Origin: Paraphotobacterium marinum
Lineage (GTDB): Bacteria; Pseudomonadota; Gammaproteobacteria; Enterobacterales; Vibrionaceae
Direction of reading: 5' to 3'
Assembly (NCBI RefSeq): GCF_002216855.1
Contig: NZ_CP022356.1
Coordinates: 620,001-684,000 of the forward strand
DNA length: 64,000 bases
The translations under genes were made by a program, and so were the position numbers. Of the stretch, positions 28,482 to 37,311 are shown piece after piece. The notes under the pieces are model-generated. The model was not told where the DNA came from and ran no database searches. It was given only the letters and a program-made list of their open reading frames with translations. Numbering within the stretch: position 1 is the first letter of the stretch; the number at the start of each line of letters is the position of its first letter.

Positions 28482-28948
28482 TTGTAGGTATGACAATATG
28501 GTGTTTTACCCGTTTTGGTGTAGTAATTTTGATGATATTCTTCTGCTTTCCAAAAAGTTTTTACTGGAATAAGCTCTGTCACTACATTTAATCCCGAAGA
28601 CTCCAATATTTTTATAAGATCTTCTGCGCATTCTTTCTCTGATTCATTATTATAAAAAATTGCTGAAATATATTGCGGTCCCATGTCTGGTCCTTGACCA
28701 CCTTCTTGAGACGGATCATGTATTTCAAAAAAAGCTTTTGCTAAAGTAGTGAAATCTACTTTTGTCTCATCGTAAACAACTTCGACAGTTTCGATATGAC
28801 CTGTAAGTTTTGTACACACTTGCTCATAGCTTGGATTGTCAATATGCCCGCCCATATAACCTGAAAACACATCAAGTACACCCGGTATTTTTTTCATTAA
28901 GTGCTCAACACCCCAAAAGCAACCACCTGCAAAATATGCTTTTTTCAT
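28469..28948 (-). CDS. msrA: Peptide methionine sulfoxide reductase A
   Basis: 159 residues. Reduces methionine-S-sulfoxide in proteins. The catalytic GCFWGVE motif is at residues 8-14, followed by SGYMGGHIDNPSYEQVC, the VEVVYDE strand and FFEIHDPSQEGGQGPDMGPQY, all typical of MsrA. It starts 3 bp after msrB, so the two are one operon covering both sulfoxide stereoisomers. Confidence 0.97.
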   Translation of the reverse strand: MKKAYFAGGCFWGVEHLMKKIPGVLDVFSGYMGGHIDNPSYEQVCTKLTGHIETVEVVYDETKVDFTTLAKAFFEIHDPSQEGGQGPDMGPQYISAIFYNNESEKECAEDLIKILESSGLNVVTELIPVKTFWKAEEYHQNYYTKTGKTPYCHTYKKRF

Positions 28949-28951
28949 TTT

Positions 28952-29320
28952 TTATTTTCCTTCTATAAACTTTAATGAAACAGAGTTAACACAATGTCTG
29001 ATATTTTTTTCTGTCAAAAACTCGCCTTCAAATACATGCCCAAGATGAGCACCGCAATTTGAACAAGTAATTTCAACTCTTCTTCCGTCAGCATCTAGCT
29101 CTCTTTTGACAGCACCTTCAATTTCATCATCAAAACTTGGCCATCCACAACTACTTTGAAATTTATGCTCAGATCTATATAGTGGCGTTTCGCACGCTTT
29201 ACATACATAAACACCTTTTTCAAAATGATTATTATATTTACCTGTAAAGGGATATTCTGTTCCTTTATCAACAATGATTTTTTTTTCTTCTTCGTTAAGC
29301 TTATTAAAATATTTATTCAT
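28952..29320 (-). CDS. msrB: Peptide methionine sulfoxide reductase B
   Basis: 122 residues. Reduces methionine-R-sulfoxide. It has zinc-site pairs CKAC and CSNCG, the SSCGWPSFD motif, GHVFEGE, and the catalytic cysteine in RHCVNSVSLKF. First gene of the msrB-msrA pair. No clear Shine-Dalgarno before the ATG. Confidence 0.97.
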   Translation of the reverse strand: MNKYFNKLNEEEKKIIVDKGTEYPFTGKYNNHFEKGVYVCKACETPLYRSEHKFQSSCGWPSFDDEIEGAVKRELDADGRRVEITCSNCGAHLGHVFEGEFLTEKNIRHCVNSVSLKFIEGK

Positions 29321-29431
29321 AAGATTTATTTGCCAATTTTTTTTTAGAATATCATAAAATATTCTGTTATTTATATTTTAATGAATAACCTGTAAACTAC
29401 ATCATACAATATGTAATGTACATGACAAAAA

Positions 29432-30271
29432 ATGCAAAATAATATCACCATAAAAACACATAAAAATGGATTAAAATACCTTGATATAAAAACACCACAA
29501 TGCAAAGCTATGATTTTTTTGCAAGGCGCACAAATTACTAGCTTTATTCCAAATGACCGCCCCGATTTATTGTGGGTATCTGAAGAAAATACATACCAAC
29601 CTGGGACCAGTATAAGAGGCGGTATACCTATTTGCTGGCCCTGGTTTGGACCTCATCAGGATTCTAAAAAACCTCAGCATGGTTATGCAAGAAATCAACT
29701 TTGGGAATTAAACTCCATTTCATACGATGCAGATACGTTATGCATAACCATGTATTTACCAAACACCAAAGAACTCCTCAATCAAGATCTCAATCTTGAA
29801 ATCGTTTTTAAGTTAAGTACAGAACTTCAAATAGAATTAATCAATCGAAACAATAGTGACGAAACTATTCAAGTCACACAAGCTCTGCATAGTTATTTTC
29901 CTGTGAGCGATATCAAAAAAGTTAAAGTAAATGGTTTAAAGGGAGCTGAATATTTCGAGTTTGGAAAGGGCCCTACTTCCGATCATGAAGATTGTGTTCA
30001 AATTAATAATGAAACAGACCGCTCCTATCAAAAGGTAGACGAGCAACAAGCTATTCTGGATGAGTCGCGAGAGATTATTATATCTAGAATAAACAGTAAA
30101 TCCGTTGTTTTGTGGAATCCGTGGATTGAAAAATCAAAATCCCTATCTAACTTTTCATCTATTGACTACAAAAAAATGATCTGTTTAGAAGCCGCTAATA
30201 TTTTAGATGATAAGATTCTTTTAGAACCCAACCAAACACATAAATTAATTTTAATGATTAAAGAAAAGTAA
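29432..30271 (+). CDS. D-hexose-6-phosphate mutarotase (YeaD-like)
   Basis: 279 residues of the aldose-1-epimerase superfamily. RGGIPICWPWFGP and HGYARNQLWEL are the YeaD signatures, with VTQALHSYFPV providing the second catalytic His and the C-terminal ICLEAANI the Glu. Interconverts alpha and beta anomers of hexose 6-phosphates. Stands alone, divergent from msrBA, with its promoter in the 110-bp gap between them. Confidence 0.9.
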   Translation: MQNNITIKTHKNGLKYLDIKTPQCKAMIFLQGAQITSFIPNDRPDLLWVSEENTYQPGTSIRGGIPICWPWFGPHQDSKKPQHGYARNQLWELNSISYDADTLCITMYLPNTKELLNQDLNLEIVFKLSTELQIELINRNNSDETIQVTQALHSYFPVSDIKKVKVNGLKGAEYFEFGKGPTSDHEDCVQINNETDRSYQKVDEQQAILDESREIIISRINSKSVVLWNPWIEKSKSLSNFSSIDYKKMICLEAANILDDKILLEPNQTHKLILMIKEK

Positions 30272-30273
30272 AT

Positions 30274-30306
30274 ACTAACTATGGTAGAAAATCCACCATA
30301 GTTAGT
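30274..30306. terminator. Perfect 12-bp hairpin between convergent genes
   Basis: ACTAACTATGGT pairs with ACCATAGTTAGT over a 9-base loop, just after the mutarotase stop. There is no T tract after it, so it may act as a bidirectional transcript-stabilising hairpin rather than a classical terminator. Confidence 0.55.
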
Positions 30307-30335
30307 CAGTGTTTTGCAACAATATCGTCAATGAT

Positions 30336-32030
30336 TTATGCACTTGGTGAACAAGTTGTTTTATAGACATTTGAAGCATATTTATCATATATTTGAGAGG
30401 CATTTTGCAGTGTAAATGACTCTGAAAATGTTTTACTGTTCCAAACCAAATTATAAGTTTTCTCTAAATCTTTTGCTAAACGAGGCTCTCCCCAATTAAA
30501 AAAGCCATAATCACGAGTTGCCTCAAAGTAATTTGCACTCAAGTTACCGGTGCCAATCCATGATTTTGCATGTTCTGACTTTGCATCAATGACGATAAAT
30601 TTAGCATGATCAACCATTGAAAAATCAATACAAGCAACACCTTTAGCTATAGCTGGAGTCCTAAAATTAGTGACCTTCATCTCCACTAAGTTACTTTTAC
30701 CCAGATTTTTTGCATAATCTAATAAGTCTTTCCAGCCAACGCCAGGTTCATTATGAGCAAAATTCCTTGCTGCGGCCGAAATTCTAACATGAACACCCTC
30801 TTTAATTTTCTTTTTAAGTAAATCAACCATAGAGTTCCAATGTTTGCTACCATTATAAAAATTATAAAAGTCAACATTCATTGCCTGCATATCAATTGAG
30901 TGTTTAGCTGAATTGATTAAATCAAAAAGAGATTTTTCTTCATTAGATAGTGCATAATTTAATTGAGGATTGTATCCACCTTTATATGTTGCTCTGTGTT
31001 TTGTTAAAGGTTGATTGGTTCCTGCTCCCGGAGATACAGCTACAAAAGTGTCCATATGATGATTCGTTATATTTTTTCCTTGATATTTGATAATAGGTTG
31101 ATCACTTTCATTAGCTGATATTTTAAATATAGAGTTATCTCCGTATTGCTTATCTATATCATAATTTTTTATATCAGCATCAGCAAAGTCTTTCATGATT
31201 GAGTTTCGAATAACTTGAGCCTGTTGGTCTAAGTTTGAACTTTTTTTGGTATCTGAGCTTAGATGTAACACGCCTAATTCATGATTGTCAGTAAACTCTG
31301 ATGGCCCAAAATTTTGAGATCCCATAAAGAATGACTTTCCATCGACAACCATTGTTTTAGCATGAATGATACCTCCGGTGTTATAATCTTGAAAACACTT
31401 TCCATTAACCTTCACATAAGCATTATTTATACTATTACCTGACTCTATAAATGTCATTTGATGCGTTATATCATTGTTTTCACAGGAAGATTTGGATGAG
31501 AAAACATATTCTGGGTATGGTTCGGCACTTTTATAAGTAAACCCACCGAAAGCAGGGTTTCTTGCATAATAATCACTAACCTTTACATGTATATTTGGAC
31601 TATATGCATTTAATGAGTCTAGTACTTTTTTATTACTGTTTTCAGTATACCCAAGATACCAATTTACAACAATATATACTTGAACACCCTCTTTAGCTTT
31701 TTCTTTAATTTGATCAATCAATTTACTGAAAGCTGCGTTGTCACCGCTAGGCGTAATATAAAAGTTTTCAATAACAATTTCATTTTTTGCACTTTTAATT
31801 AACTTTCTATAAGCTTCAAAAGGACTAATTGAATGATCTTCATAGGCAAAGTTTTTGAAACTTTCACTTTCACGAGAACTTGTTATTTTGGAAGCATAAT
31901 ACGGAAAGTTTTCTACTAACCTTAAATTATAGTCATAAGGGGTATACTCAGTAGGTTGATTAGCTGAAGCAATTGTAGTTGATGAAAGTAATATTGAACC
32001 AATTACAGCTGAAAGAATTTTTGTTTTCAT
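30336..32030 (-). CDS. Secreted phospholipase D family protein
   Basis: 564 residues with a signal peptide (ends TIASA). Two complete HKD motifs: HAKTMVVDG near 223 with GSQNFG after it, and HAKFIVIDAK near 474 with GTGNLS after it. This is the two-domain PLD architecture, with KSAKNEIVIENFYITPSG and KHSIDMQAMNVDFYNF strands before each. Similar in layout to the PLD3/4 and poxvirus K4 group. Predicted to cut phosphodiesters in lipids or nucleic acid outside the cytoplasm; a candidate host- or competitor-directed enzyme. Site CAGGAA before ATG. Confidence 0.85.
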   Translation of the reverse strand: MKTKILSAVIGSILLSSTTIASANQPTEYTPYDYNLRLVENFPYYASKITSSRESESFKNFAYEDHSISPFEAYRKLIKSAKNEIVIENFYITPSGDNAAFSKLIDQIKEKAKEGVQVYIVVNWYLGYTENSNKKVLDSLNAYSPNIHVKVSDYYARNPAFGGFTYKSAEPYPEYVFSSKSSCENNDITHQMTFIESGNSINNAYVKVNGKCFQDYNTGGIIHAKTMVVDGKSFFMGSQNFGPSEFTDNHELGVLHLSSDTKKSSNLDQQAQVIRNSIMKDFADADIKNYDIDKQYGDNSIFKISANESDQPIIKYQGKNITNHHMDTFVAVSPGAGTNQPLTKHRATYKGGYNPQLNYALSNEEKSLFDLINSAKHSIDMQAMNVDFYNFYNGSKHWNSMVDLLKKKIKEGVHVRISAAARNFAHNEPGVGWKDLLDYAKNLGKSNLVEMKVTNFRTPAIAKGVACIDFSMVDHAKFIVIDAKSEHAKSWIGTGNLSANYFEATRDYGFFNWGEPRLAKDLEKTYNLVWNSKTFSESFTLQNASQIYDKYASNVYKTTCSPSA

Positions 32031-32200
32031 TATAAATTTCCTGTTATATTAACAACATGGAATTTAGATGGAAATGATTTCATTTTCATGAATTAAATTT
32101 TAAATTTTTGTGATATTTGTCAAAAAACATAATCACCTGTTATTTGGCTTGTTTTGGATATGAACTGTGATTTACATTTATCAGCTAAGATTTAAAAAGC

Positions 32201-32311
32201 GATATTCCAGTTGGTAGAATTGAAACCCCTAATAATATCGCTGAATTAACAGCATTTTTGGAAAAAATACATCATACCAGAAGTATTACTCTCCCAAAAT
32301 GTATTATTTGA
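32201..32311 (+). pseudogene. Fragment of a short-chain dehydrogenase C-terminus
   Basis: An open stretch of 36 codons reading IPVGRIETPNNIAELTAFL and ending at a TGA. It resembles the 'IPLGRxGTPEEIAxxVxFL' segment near the C-terminus of SDR enzymes. The rest of such a gene is absent upstream, so this is a decayed remnant. Identification is from one motif only. Confidence 0.4.
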
Positions 32312-32365
32312 CGATAATAGAACAAAGATTAAAGGTAGCGACACATCCTTATGTCCCATAAAAAA

Positions 32366-34315
32366 TCAAAAATGAAGCTTTGTCTGACTTTTAGCTATGT
32401 CTACTTCTGCAGGTTCTGACTTTTGTCCATTAGGACAGTTAGCAACTACATAATAAACAAGATCTTCATGTTTATTTTTTGTTGACGTATCTGTAAAGCT
32501 ATTCCCCTTTATGTTTGACTCTATCGGTTCATTATTCCAATTTTTTACATCGTAAGATATAGCCTGATTGACTTTGTTCCAGCTTAAAGTGACTTCACCA
32601 GTCTTTGATATTTTGTCATCAACGGTCGGTTTTTCACATTCAACAGATAATGAGAAATTAGGTATATAGCATGCGTTGTTTCCACCAGCACATGCTTCTT
32701 TATCATTAACGACATGTCGAACACCACTGCTTTCAATTAAGTTCCAAGCATAGACATTTTGTAATTGAACGTCTGAAGAACTACCAATCACAGAAATGCC
32801 TGAGTCAGTATAATCATCTCCAACCACTGAATAGACTCCCATACCATAGCCTTTAAAAGATTTAGCGCCGTCGATCACGAATGATGAGGGTATCTTAGGT
32901 CCACCTCCTTGGTGGTCATAAGGTAATTCAGATTGATAGAAATAAACCTTACCTGAATTGCCTAACCATTCAGTCTGTTTGTCGAAAAAATGTTCAACTG
33001 CTAAACCATACATGGTTACATTATTTCCAGTGACTTTAAGACCCTTATTTGCCACAGCTACTTGAGCTCCTTGATTATCCTTAGCCCAAATCCATAAATC
33101 ATCACCGATAACCGAGTCTTGCTCAATAAGAATAGCTGGATTTTTATTAGCTGTATTTTTACTTGTAAGTTTTACAAAAATATCATAAAGATAACTGTTT
33201 TTTGTGGTTGACGTTTTAGATTTATCCATGTGTAATAAAGGTGAATTTAAGTGTCCATCATCCTCAAGAATAAGCCCTGCAATACGTATTCCATTTGCCT
33301 GAGTGGTTATTACGGGGTAATCAACATGAGCCGGTTGGATTTTTGGATAACCTAGGCCTAATACAATAAAATCAGATTTTTGGATAGTCATCTGCAATTT
33401 ATAATTAGCTATCTTTGGATCAGGATCTGGGTTTGCATTAGGAGAAAAAATGATACCTTTTTTACTATCATCTTTATTTATGGTTATGTGATCCTTAGTA
33501 TTTTTCAATTTCTCAATATCAGACTGATCATTAATAATATAAAAATTATCCTCATTAAGCGGAATTATTTTTGCATTTGTATCAAGCCATTCTGTTCCAA
33601 TTTTCCCGTCACGCTCAGAAGGAACAACGACATTGAGCTGATTATTCTCCCATATGATATGAGGTTTTTCTGCAATCTTACTGGTTGTCTTATATTGATG
33701 AGCATTGCGTTTTATAGTATCACCTGTTGTGTTGACAAGTGTGCTATTCATCCCATCATGTGTCCAATTTTTTCCCCAAGTAGAATTTCTAGCAAACCAT
33801 TGCTGCTGCGTGCCTCCGTCAACATTACCACTTATATGCGAATCTGCCATAAACCCACCACTAGTATAATGTCCTCCTTTAGATAGATATAAGTTACCGG
33901 TAATATTGACTCGACGTAAAGGAGCTGCTTGAGAGACGTTCCAATATTCATTACCTGAAATAGTTAAGTTTTCTAATGCTCGCCAAAAGGTTCGAGTATC
34001 TGCGGCACTTGTGTTACCTATAGCAATACCACCATCAATCGTTACATTATCAGGCATGTGTCCTAATCCCATAATTTCAGTAGAGTAATCAACCCCTCTA
34101 CTAGGAGCTTTGTACGTCCCTTGTTTAAGTAAAATAGCACAGCCATCGATATAATCTTCTTCTATCGTGTCACATGCTTTTAGGGCCGAATCTATTGAAT
34201 CCTTATTCTCAAGAATATGAACTCGCTTATTAAAAGGTCCGTGTCCATCAGCAAAAATAGAGTTAGATGTAAATCCGAGAGATAGTGTTAATAGTAATAG
34301 TGTCTTTTTCTTCAT
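32366..34315 (-). CDS. Secreted beta-helix protein with C-terminal FN3-like domain
   Basis: 649 residues with a signal peptide (ends NSIFA). The body has a parallel beta-helix pattern: DNVTIDGGIAIGN, ENLTISGNEYWNVS, RRVNITGNLYLSKGG, and GGFMADSHISGNVDGGTQQQ with QQWFARNSTWG. This resembles exported pectate-lyase-like or GH55-like proteins. Residues about 560-640 (CEKPTVDD ... VTLSWNKVNQAISYDVKNW ... YYVVANCPNG) match the C-terminal domain of the exported EEP protein at 15871. Substrate, probably a polysaccharide, is inferred from the fold only. Weak ribosome binding site. Confidence 0.65.
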   Translation of the reverse strand: MKKKTLLLLTLSLGFTSNSIFADGHGPFNKRVHILENKDSIDSALKACDTIEEDYIDGCAILLKQGTYKAPSRGVDYSTEIMGLGHMPDNVTIDGGIAIGNTSAADTRTFWRALENLTISGNEYWNVSQAAPLRRVNITGNLYLSKGGHYTSGGFMADSHISGNVDGGTQQQWFARNSTWGKNWTHDGMNSTLVNTTGDTIKRNAHQYKTTSKIAEKPHIIWENNQLNVVVPSERDGKIGTEWLDTNAKIIPLNEDNFYIINDQSDIEKLKNTKDHITINKDDSKKGIIFSPNANPDPDPKIANYKLQMTIQKSDFIVLGLGYPKIQPAHVDYPVITTQANGIRIAGLILEDDGHLNSPLLHMDKSKTSTTKNSYLYDIFVKLTSKNTANKNPAILIEQDSVIGDDLWIWAKDNQGAQVAVANKGLKVTGNNVTMYGLAVEHFFDKQTEWLGNSGKVYFYQSELPYDHQGGGPKIPSSFVIDGAKSFKGYGMGVYSVVGDDYTDSGISVIGSSSDVQLQNVYAWNLIESSGVRHVVNDKEACAGGNNACYIPNFSLSVECEKPTVDDKISKTGEVTLSWNKVNQAISYDVKNWNNEPIESNIKGNSFTDTSTKNKHEDLVYYVVANCPNGQKSEPAEVDIAKSQTKLHF

Positions 34316-34708
34316 ATTGAATCGCTTGTTATAAGTGAATTTTATTTGAGGATAATTTAATATAAATCAAAAGGATATCAGTGATTCACCTTAAAAAAAA
34401 TTTGTCGGAAAGTAAACTCAGTTAATCAAGAGGTAGATATTATTTCAATATTTTTAGGAGATTCAACAAAGTTAAGATTAAGTTTTCAGACCGAAATCAT
34501 CCACCAGGTATCATTATGATGGCACTTCGTTATTACCTTACATATATTCGTGAAATTGACGTTATATTTGCTAAGCGCAACATTCATGGAGGTCATCTAT
34601 AGTTCTTTTATTGATTAAAATGTCTCTTAGTGTCCTTTACTCGTCTTATTTATAACTTATTTCTTTTTTAAAAATTTTATAATATTTAACAATGAAAAAA
34701 TAATTGAT
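34316..34708. other. Intergenic region with transposase remnant
   Basis: About 390 bp without an intact gene. It contains the IS6-like fragment described at 34483-34602. The rest is featureless A+T-rich DNA. Confidence 0.5.
34483..34602 (+). pseudogene. IS6-family transposase fragment
   Basis: Forty codons in frame: FSDRNHPPGIIMMALRYYLT, then a segment containing VIFAKRNIHGGHL, ending TAG. This follows the N-terminus of IS6-family transposases (H-P-x-x-IIxxAxRxYLxY ... ELLAERGI). No catalytic DDE part and no terminal inverted repeats were found. A short relic of an old insertion. Confidence 0.55.
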
Positions 34709-34921
34709 TTGATGAAAAAGATGAAAAATTTATGTTTTGTAGGGTTTGGGATTATAGTTATTTTTTGTCCCTTTTTAATGTCAATAAGCTTGGAAAGTGA
34801 TGATAATTTCGACGAAAGTATTCAGCAAAAACAATTTATTTGCCAAAAAGACGATAAGCTTATGCAAGATACACTTATTCATCACAACAACGATAGATTG
34901 ATAGTATCTGAATTAGAATAA
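34709..34921 (+). CDS. Possible small exported protein
   Basis: 70 residues. An N-terminal hydrophobic stretch (KNLCFVGFGIIVIFCPFLMS) could be a signal peptide or anchor, followed by an acidic, Gln-rich tail with one further Cys. The ribosome binding site is poor, and no family is recognised. Accepted at low confidence because small signal-peptide genes are common in this window. Confidence 0.35.
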   Translation: MMKKMKNLCFVGFGIIVIFCPFLMSISLESDDNFDESIQQKQFICQKDDKLMQDTLIHHNNDRLIVSELE

Positions 34922-35072
34922 TTTCAAATTCAACCTTAAATTTTTGAAAAATTTTATAAGTTAGCAAAAGTTGTTAAATATTAATTTTTTTTCAATATAA
35001 AATCTATCTATAAATAAAATTTATTTTTAACTTACAAAAATACTCAGAAAATATTCAAAGGAAAGCAACAAA

Positions 35073-36026
35073 ATGAAAAATATTCTCAGAAATAAAGTAA
35101 AATGTTTTGTAGTATTCATATTACTATATTCTATTTTTTTATGTCAGGCCAGTGCAGATAATATAACCGTTCATAAAAATATATCAGACTTTTCTAAGCT
35201 ATCACTTAATTGTAATGGCACCGTTTATTTAAAGCTTGGGAAAAAAGATTCAATAAAAGTAGTTTTAGATAAAAAAGTTCTATCCAAGTTTAATTTAAAA
35301 ATTAATAAAACCTCAACTACATTAAATCTAGGCATAGAAGATAAAGATAATTCTACACTTCATTGGTTAGAAAATTCAATAAAATCAAAGAATAATGATT
35401 TATCTAAAAAAATAAAGTTTTACATAACAATGAAATCAATTAATGGACTGGAAACTCATAATTCTGGTGAAATTTTTGTTCAATCGCCAATTGAAACTTC
35501 CAATTTAATCTTAAAGCTATCCAATAATAGCTCAATTAATTTGCCTACAGTTATGAACCATCAAATAGCAGATTTTAATATAGCTAACGATGCAGTTTTA
35601 AATATTGGTAACCTCCATAGTAAATCTTTAAACTTAAAAGTCGATAATAATGGAAAAGTAAATGTGGGTGATTTGAGTTCCGATCAAGTTAAATCTTTCT
35701 TAAGTAATGCTGGTCAGTTAAAGGTTAATACGTTAAATTCAAAAACAGTTTTCACGTCAATACATAATAAAAGTCAAATATTTATAATGAATGGTAATAT
35801 AAACTATCAAAAAGTCATTGCGACCAATGCGGGTGTCTTAAAATCAGAAAATGTCAGAACAAACTTTGCGGACGTAAAAATTACAAATGCAGCAAAAATT
35901 TTTATGCATATTCTAAAAAATATAAAGCTTGAAGTTCAAAACGATGGTCATCTTTATTTAATTGGTAAGCCTAAATTAAATATAATCCAGCTCCCCAACA
36001 ATGATGCGGTAGTTCGTTTATCATAA
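35073..36026 (+). CDS. GIN-domain (DUF2807) secreted protein
   Basis: 317 residues with a signal peptide ending SQASA or near it. From residue 30 on it shows the GIN/DUF2807 repeat pattern: ISDFSKLSLNCNGTVYLKLG, then VLDKKVLSKFNLKIN, KIKFYITMKSINGLETHNSG, and repeating beta strands with Asn/Ser turns (NLILKLSNNSSINL, DFNIANDAVLNIGNL, LNLKVDNNGKVNVGDL). Parallel beta-helix or adhesin-like, probably exposed in the periplasm or at the surface. AAAGGAA site before ATG. Stands alone. Confidence 0.7.
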   Translation: MKNILRNKVKCFVVFILLYSIFLCQASADNITVHKNISDFSKLSLNCNGTVYLKLGKKDSIKVVLDKKVLSKFNLKINKTSTTLNLGIEDKDNSTLHWLENSIKSKNNDLSKKIKFYITMKSINGLETHNSGEIFVQSPIETSNLILKLSNNSSINLPTVMNHQIADFNIANDAVLNIGNLHSKSLNLKVDNNGKVNVGDLSSDQVKSFLSNAGQLKVNTLNSKTVFTSIHNKSQIFIMNGNINYQKVIATNAGVLKSENVRTNFADVKITNAAKIFMHILKNIKLEVQNDGHLYLIGKPKLNIIQLPNNDAVVRLS

Positions 36027-36313
36027 TCAATTCGATTAAATTTTGTCTTTAAATACATCTGAGAGTAATAAATATAAAAATTAAATTACTTTCAGCTAAT
36101 AATCAAAACATTTATTCTAGTATTTGGCATCAAACTCACTTTTCTCCCGGCCGCACCTAAAATATATTAAATATCAACTGCTTATTGAAAAATTATATGC
36201 CAAAAAATTGTCTTATATTGTCCCTTTTATGTCCTTTCTATCACTCACAAACTCTCTTTTATTTTATTAAAATTATTTCTTTAAAATATAAAAATATATA
36301 AATGAGGATTAAA

Positions 36314-36630
36314 ATGAAAAAATTAGTATTGTATTAGGTTTATTTGTTTTTTTTACATCAAATCTATATGCACTTCAACCAACCACGAATAAAACTATCT
36401 CACAAGAAACAATTAAGGTTAGTGATCTTGATTACCAAAATGTCTTGGAACAACGTGAAAATTTAGAACAAGGCAGAAAAGAATCAATTAATCATGATAT
36501 CGACGATAGTGAACTTGATGAAGACAAAACAACTGACGTTGATTATGAGAAATTTTTAAACCAGCATAATAACTTTAATAAAAAAAGTGATAACGCATTA
36601 CCTAAAGAGCAAGTGGAAATAATCAACTAA
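36314..36630 (+). pseudogene. Small exported protein gene, one-base frameshift at poly-A
   Basis: From the ATG at 36314, behind a GAGGAT site, the frame stops after eight codons. If the A6 run at 36317-36322 had seven A, it would read MKKISIVLGLFVFFTSNLYA, a perfect signal peptide, followed by about 86 more residues, acidic and Gln/Glu/Asn-rich, ending KEQVEIIN. No domain is recognised. It lies 12 bp before the His-rich protein gene, probably in the same transcript. Either a recent loss, a slippage-controlled gene, or a sequence error. Confidence 0.7.
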
Positions 36631-36642
36631 CGGGTATTAATG

Positions 36643-36918
36643 ATGTCTGAGAAAATGCAAAAAACTAAAGTTTCTACAAAAGAAAAAATGGATCATGTTT
36701 ATGATGATGATGTAAAACATAAACATAATAAAGATCATCTTGAATATCGAGATCATGAGCCGTCTCACCCATTAAAAAAACATGGTGGTAAAAATGAAGG
36801 TCATAAACATCTTGTAAATCATCATGAAGACGGTCGTCATACTCGTCATCATCATGATAAGAAACACGATCATAAAAAACCTTCAAGAGAACATCATAAA
36901 ACTTCAAATAAAAAATAA
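36643..36918 (+). CDS. His/Lys-rich small cytoplasmic protein, copy 1
   Basis: 91 residues, about one quarter His and rich in Lys, Asp and Glu (MSEKMQKTKVSTKEKMDHV ... HHEDGRHTRHHHDKKHDHKK). No fold predicted; likely disordered, possibly binding Ni, Zn or Cu or nucleic acid. A near copy lies at 47834-48139 on the other strand. In that copy only the ATG equivalent to 36643 exists, so I prefer it to the ATG at 36640. A terminator follows and is conserved in both copies. Confidence 0.75.
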   Translation: MSEKMQKTKVSTKEKMDHVYDDDVKHKHNKDHLEYRDHEPSHPLKKHGGKNEGHKHLVNHHEDGRHTRHHHDKKHDHKKPSREHHKTSNKK

Positions 36919-36940
36919 ATTTGTAGTGTCTCAATAAAAT

Positions 36941-36968
36941 TTAAGCTAGCTAATCAGTTAGCTTTTTT
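36941..36968 (+). terminator. Terminator after His-rich gene copy 1
   Basis: AAGCTA pairs with TAGCTT around a loop and is followed by seven T. The corresponding position in copy 2 has AAGCTAAC / GTTAGCTT with a long T tract, showing that the terminator was duplicated together with the gene. Confidence 0.6.
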
Positions 36969-36977
36969 TAAAAAGTA

Positions 36978-37175
36978 GTGATGCCACCCTTAGATGGTGT
37001 TCTGCTACAAGGTGATATTGAAGCTTTGGAAGATGCAATCGACGAAGGCAAAATAGCACAGCGAGGTTGGACTGTATCCAAATATGGTGCAGTCAAAGAC
37101 GAAATAAAAAAGAGTGATTTATATAAATATATGAAATATATTAATAAATCACTCAATCGCTTAACACTTATATAG
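36978..37175 (+). CDS. Short frame of unknown nature, overlapped by repeat B
   Basis: 65 residues: MMPPLDGVLLQGDIEALEDA then an IDEGKIAQRGWTVSKYG segment. The last 21 residues are encoded by the 89-bp hairpin repeat, which elsewhere (copy A) is non-coding. There is no good ribosome binding site. The amphipathic, non-A+T-rich codon use of the first part suggests it was once coding, so it may be the truncated start of an older gene joined to the repeat. Not identified. Confidence 0.3.
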   Translation: MMPPLDGVLLQGDIEALEDAIDEGKIAQRGWTVSKYGAVKDEIKKSDLYKYMKYINKSLNRLTLI

Positions 37176-37192
37176 TTTTAACTAGAAAGAGA
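37104..37192. repeat. 89-bp dispersed hairpin repeat, copy B
   Basis: 97% identical to 15727-15815, with the same GAGTGATTTAT / ATAAATCACTC stem and inner AATATAT / ATATATT stem. The similarity stops sharply at both ends, as for a mobile or multi-copy element. It also contains TTAACACTTATATAGTTTTAA on its right side, outside the hairpin. Confidence 0.9.
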
Positions 37193-37311
37193 GAAGTATT
37201 CACTTTAAATCAAAAATTGACAATTTTATAACGTATCAATTCATATAATAGAATTGACATAAGCTTTTAGTCTAACTAACATATCTGTTTTAAGGCTAAT
37301 GATGAAGACTC

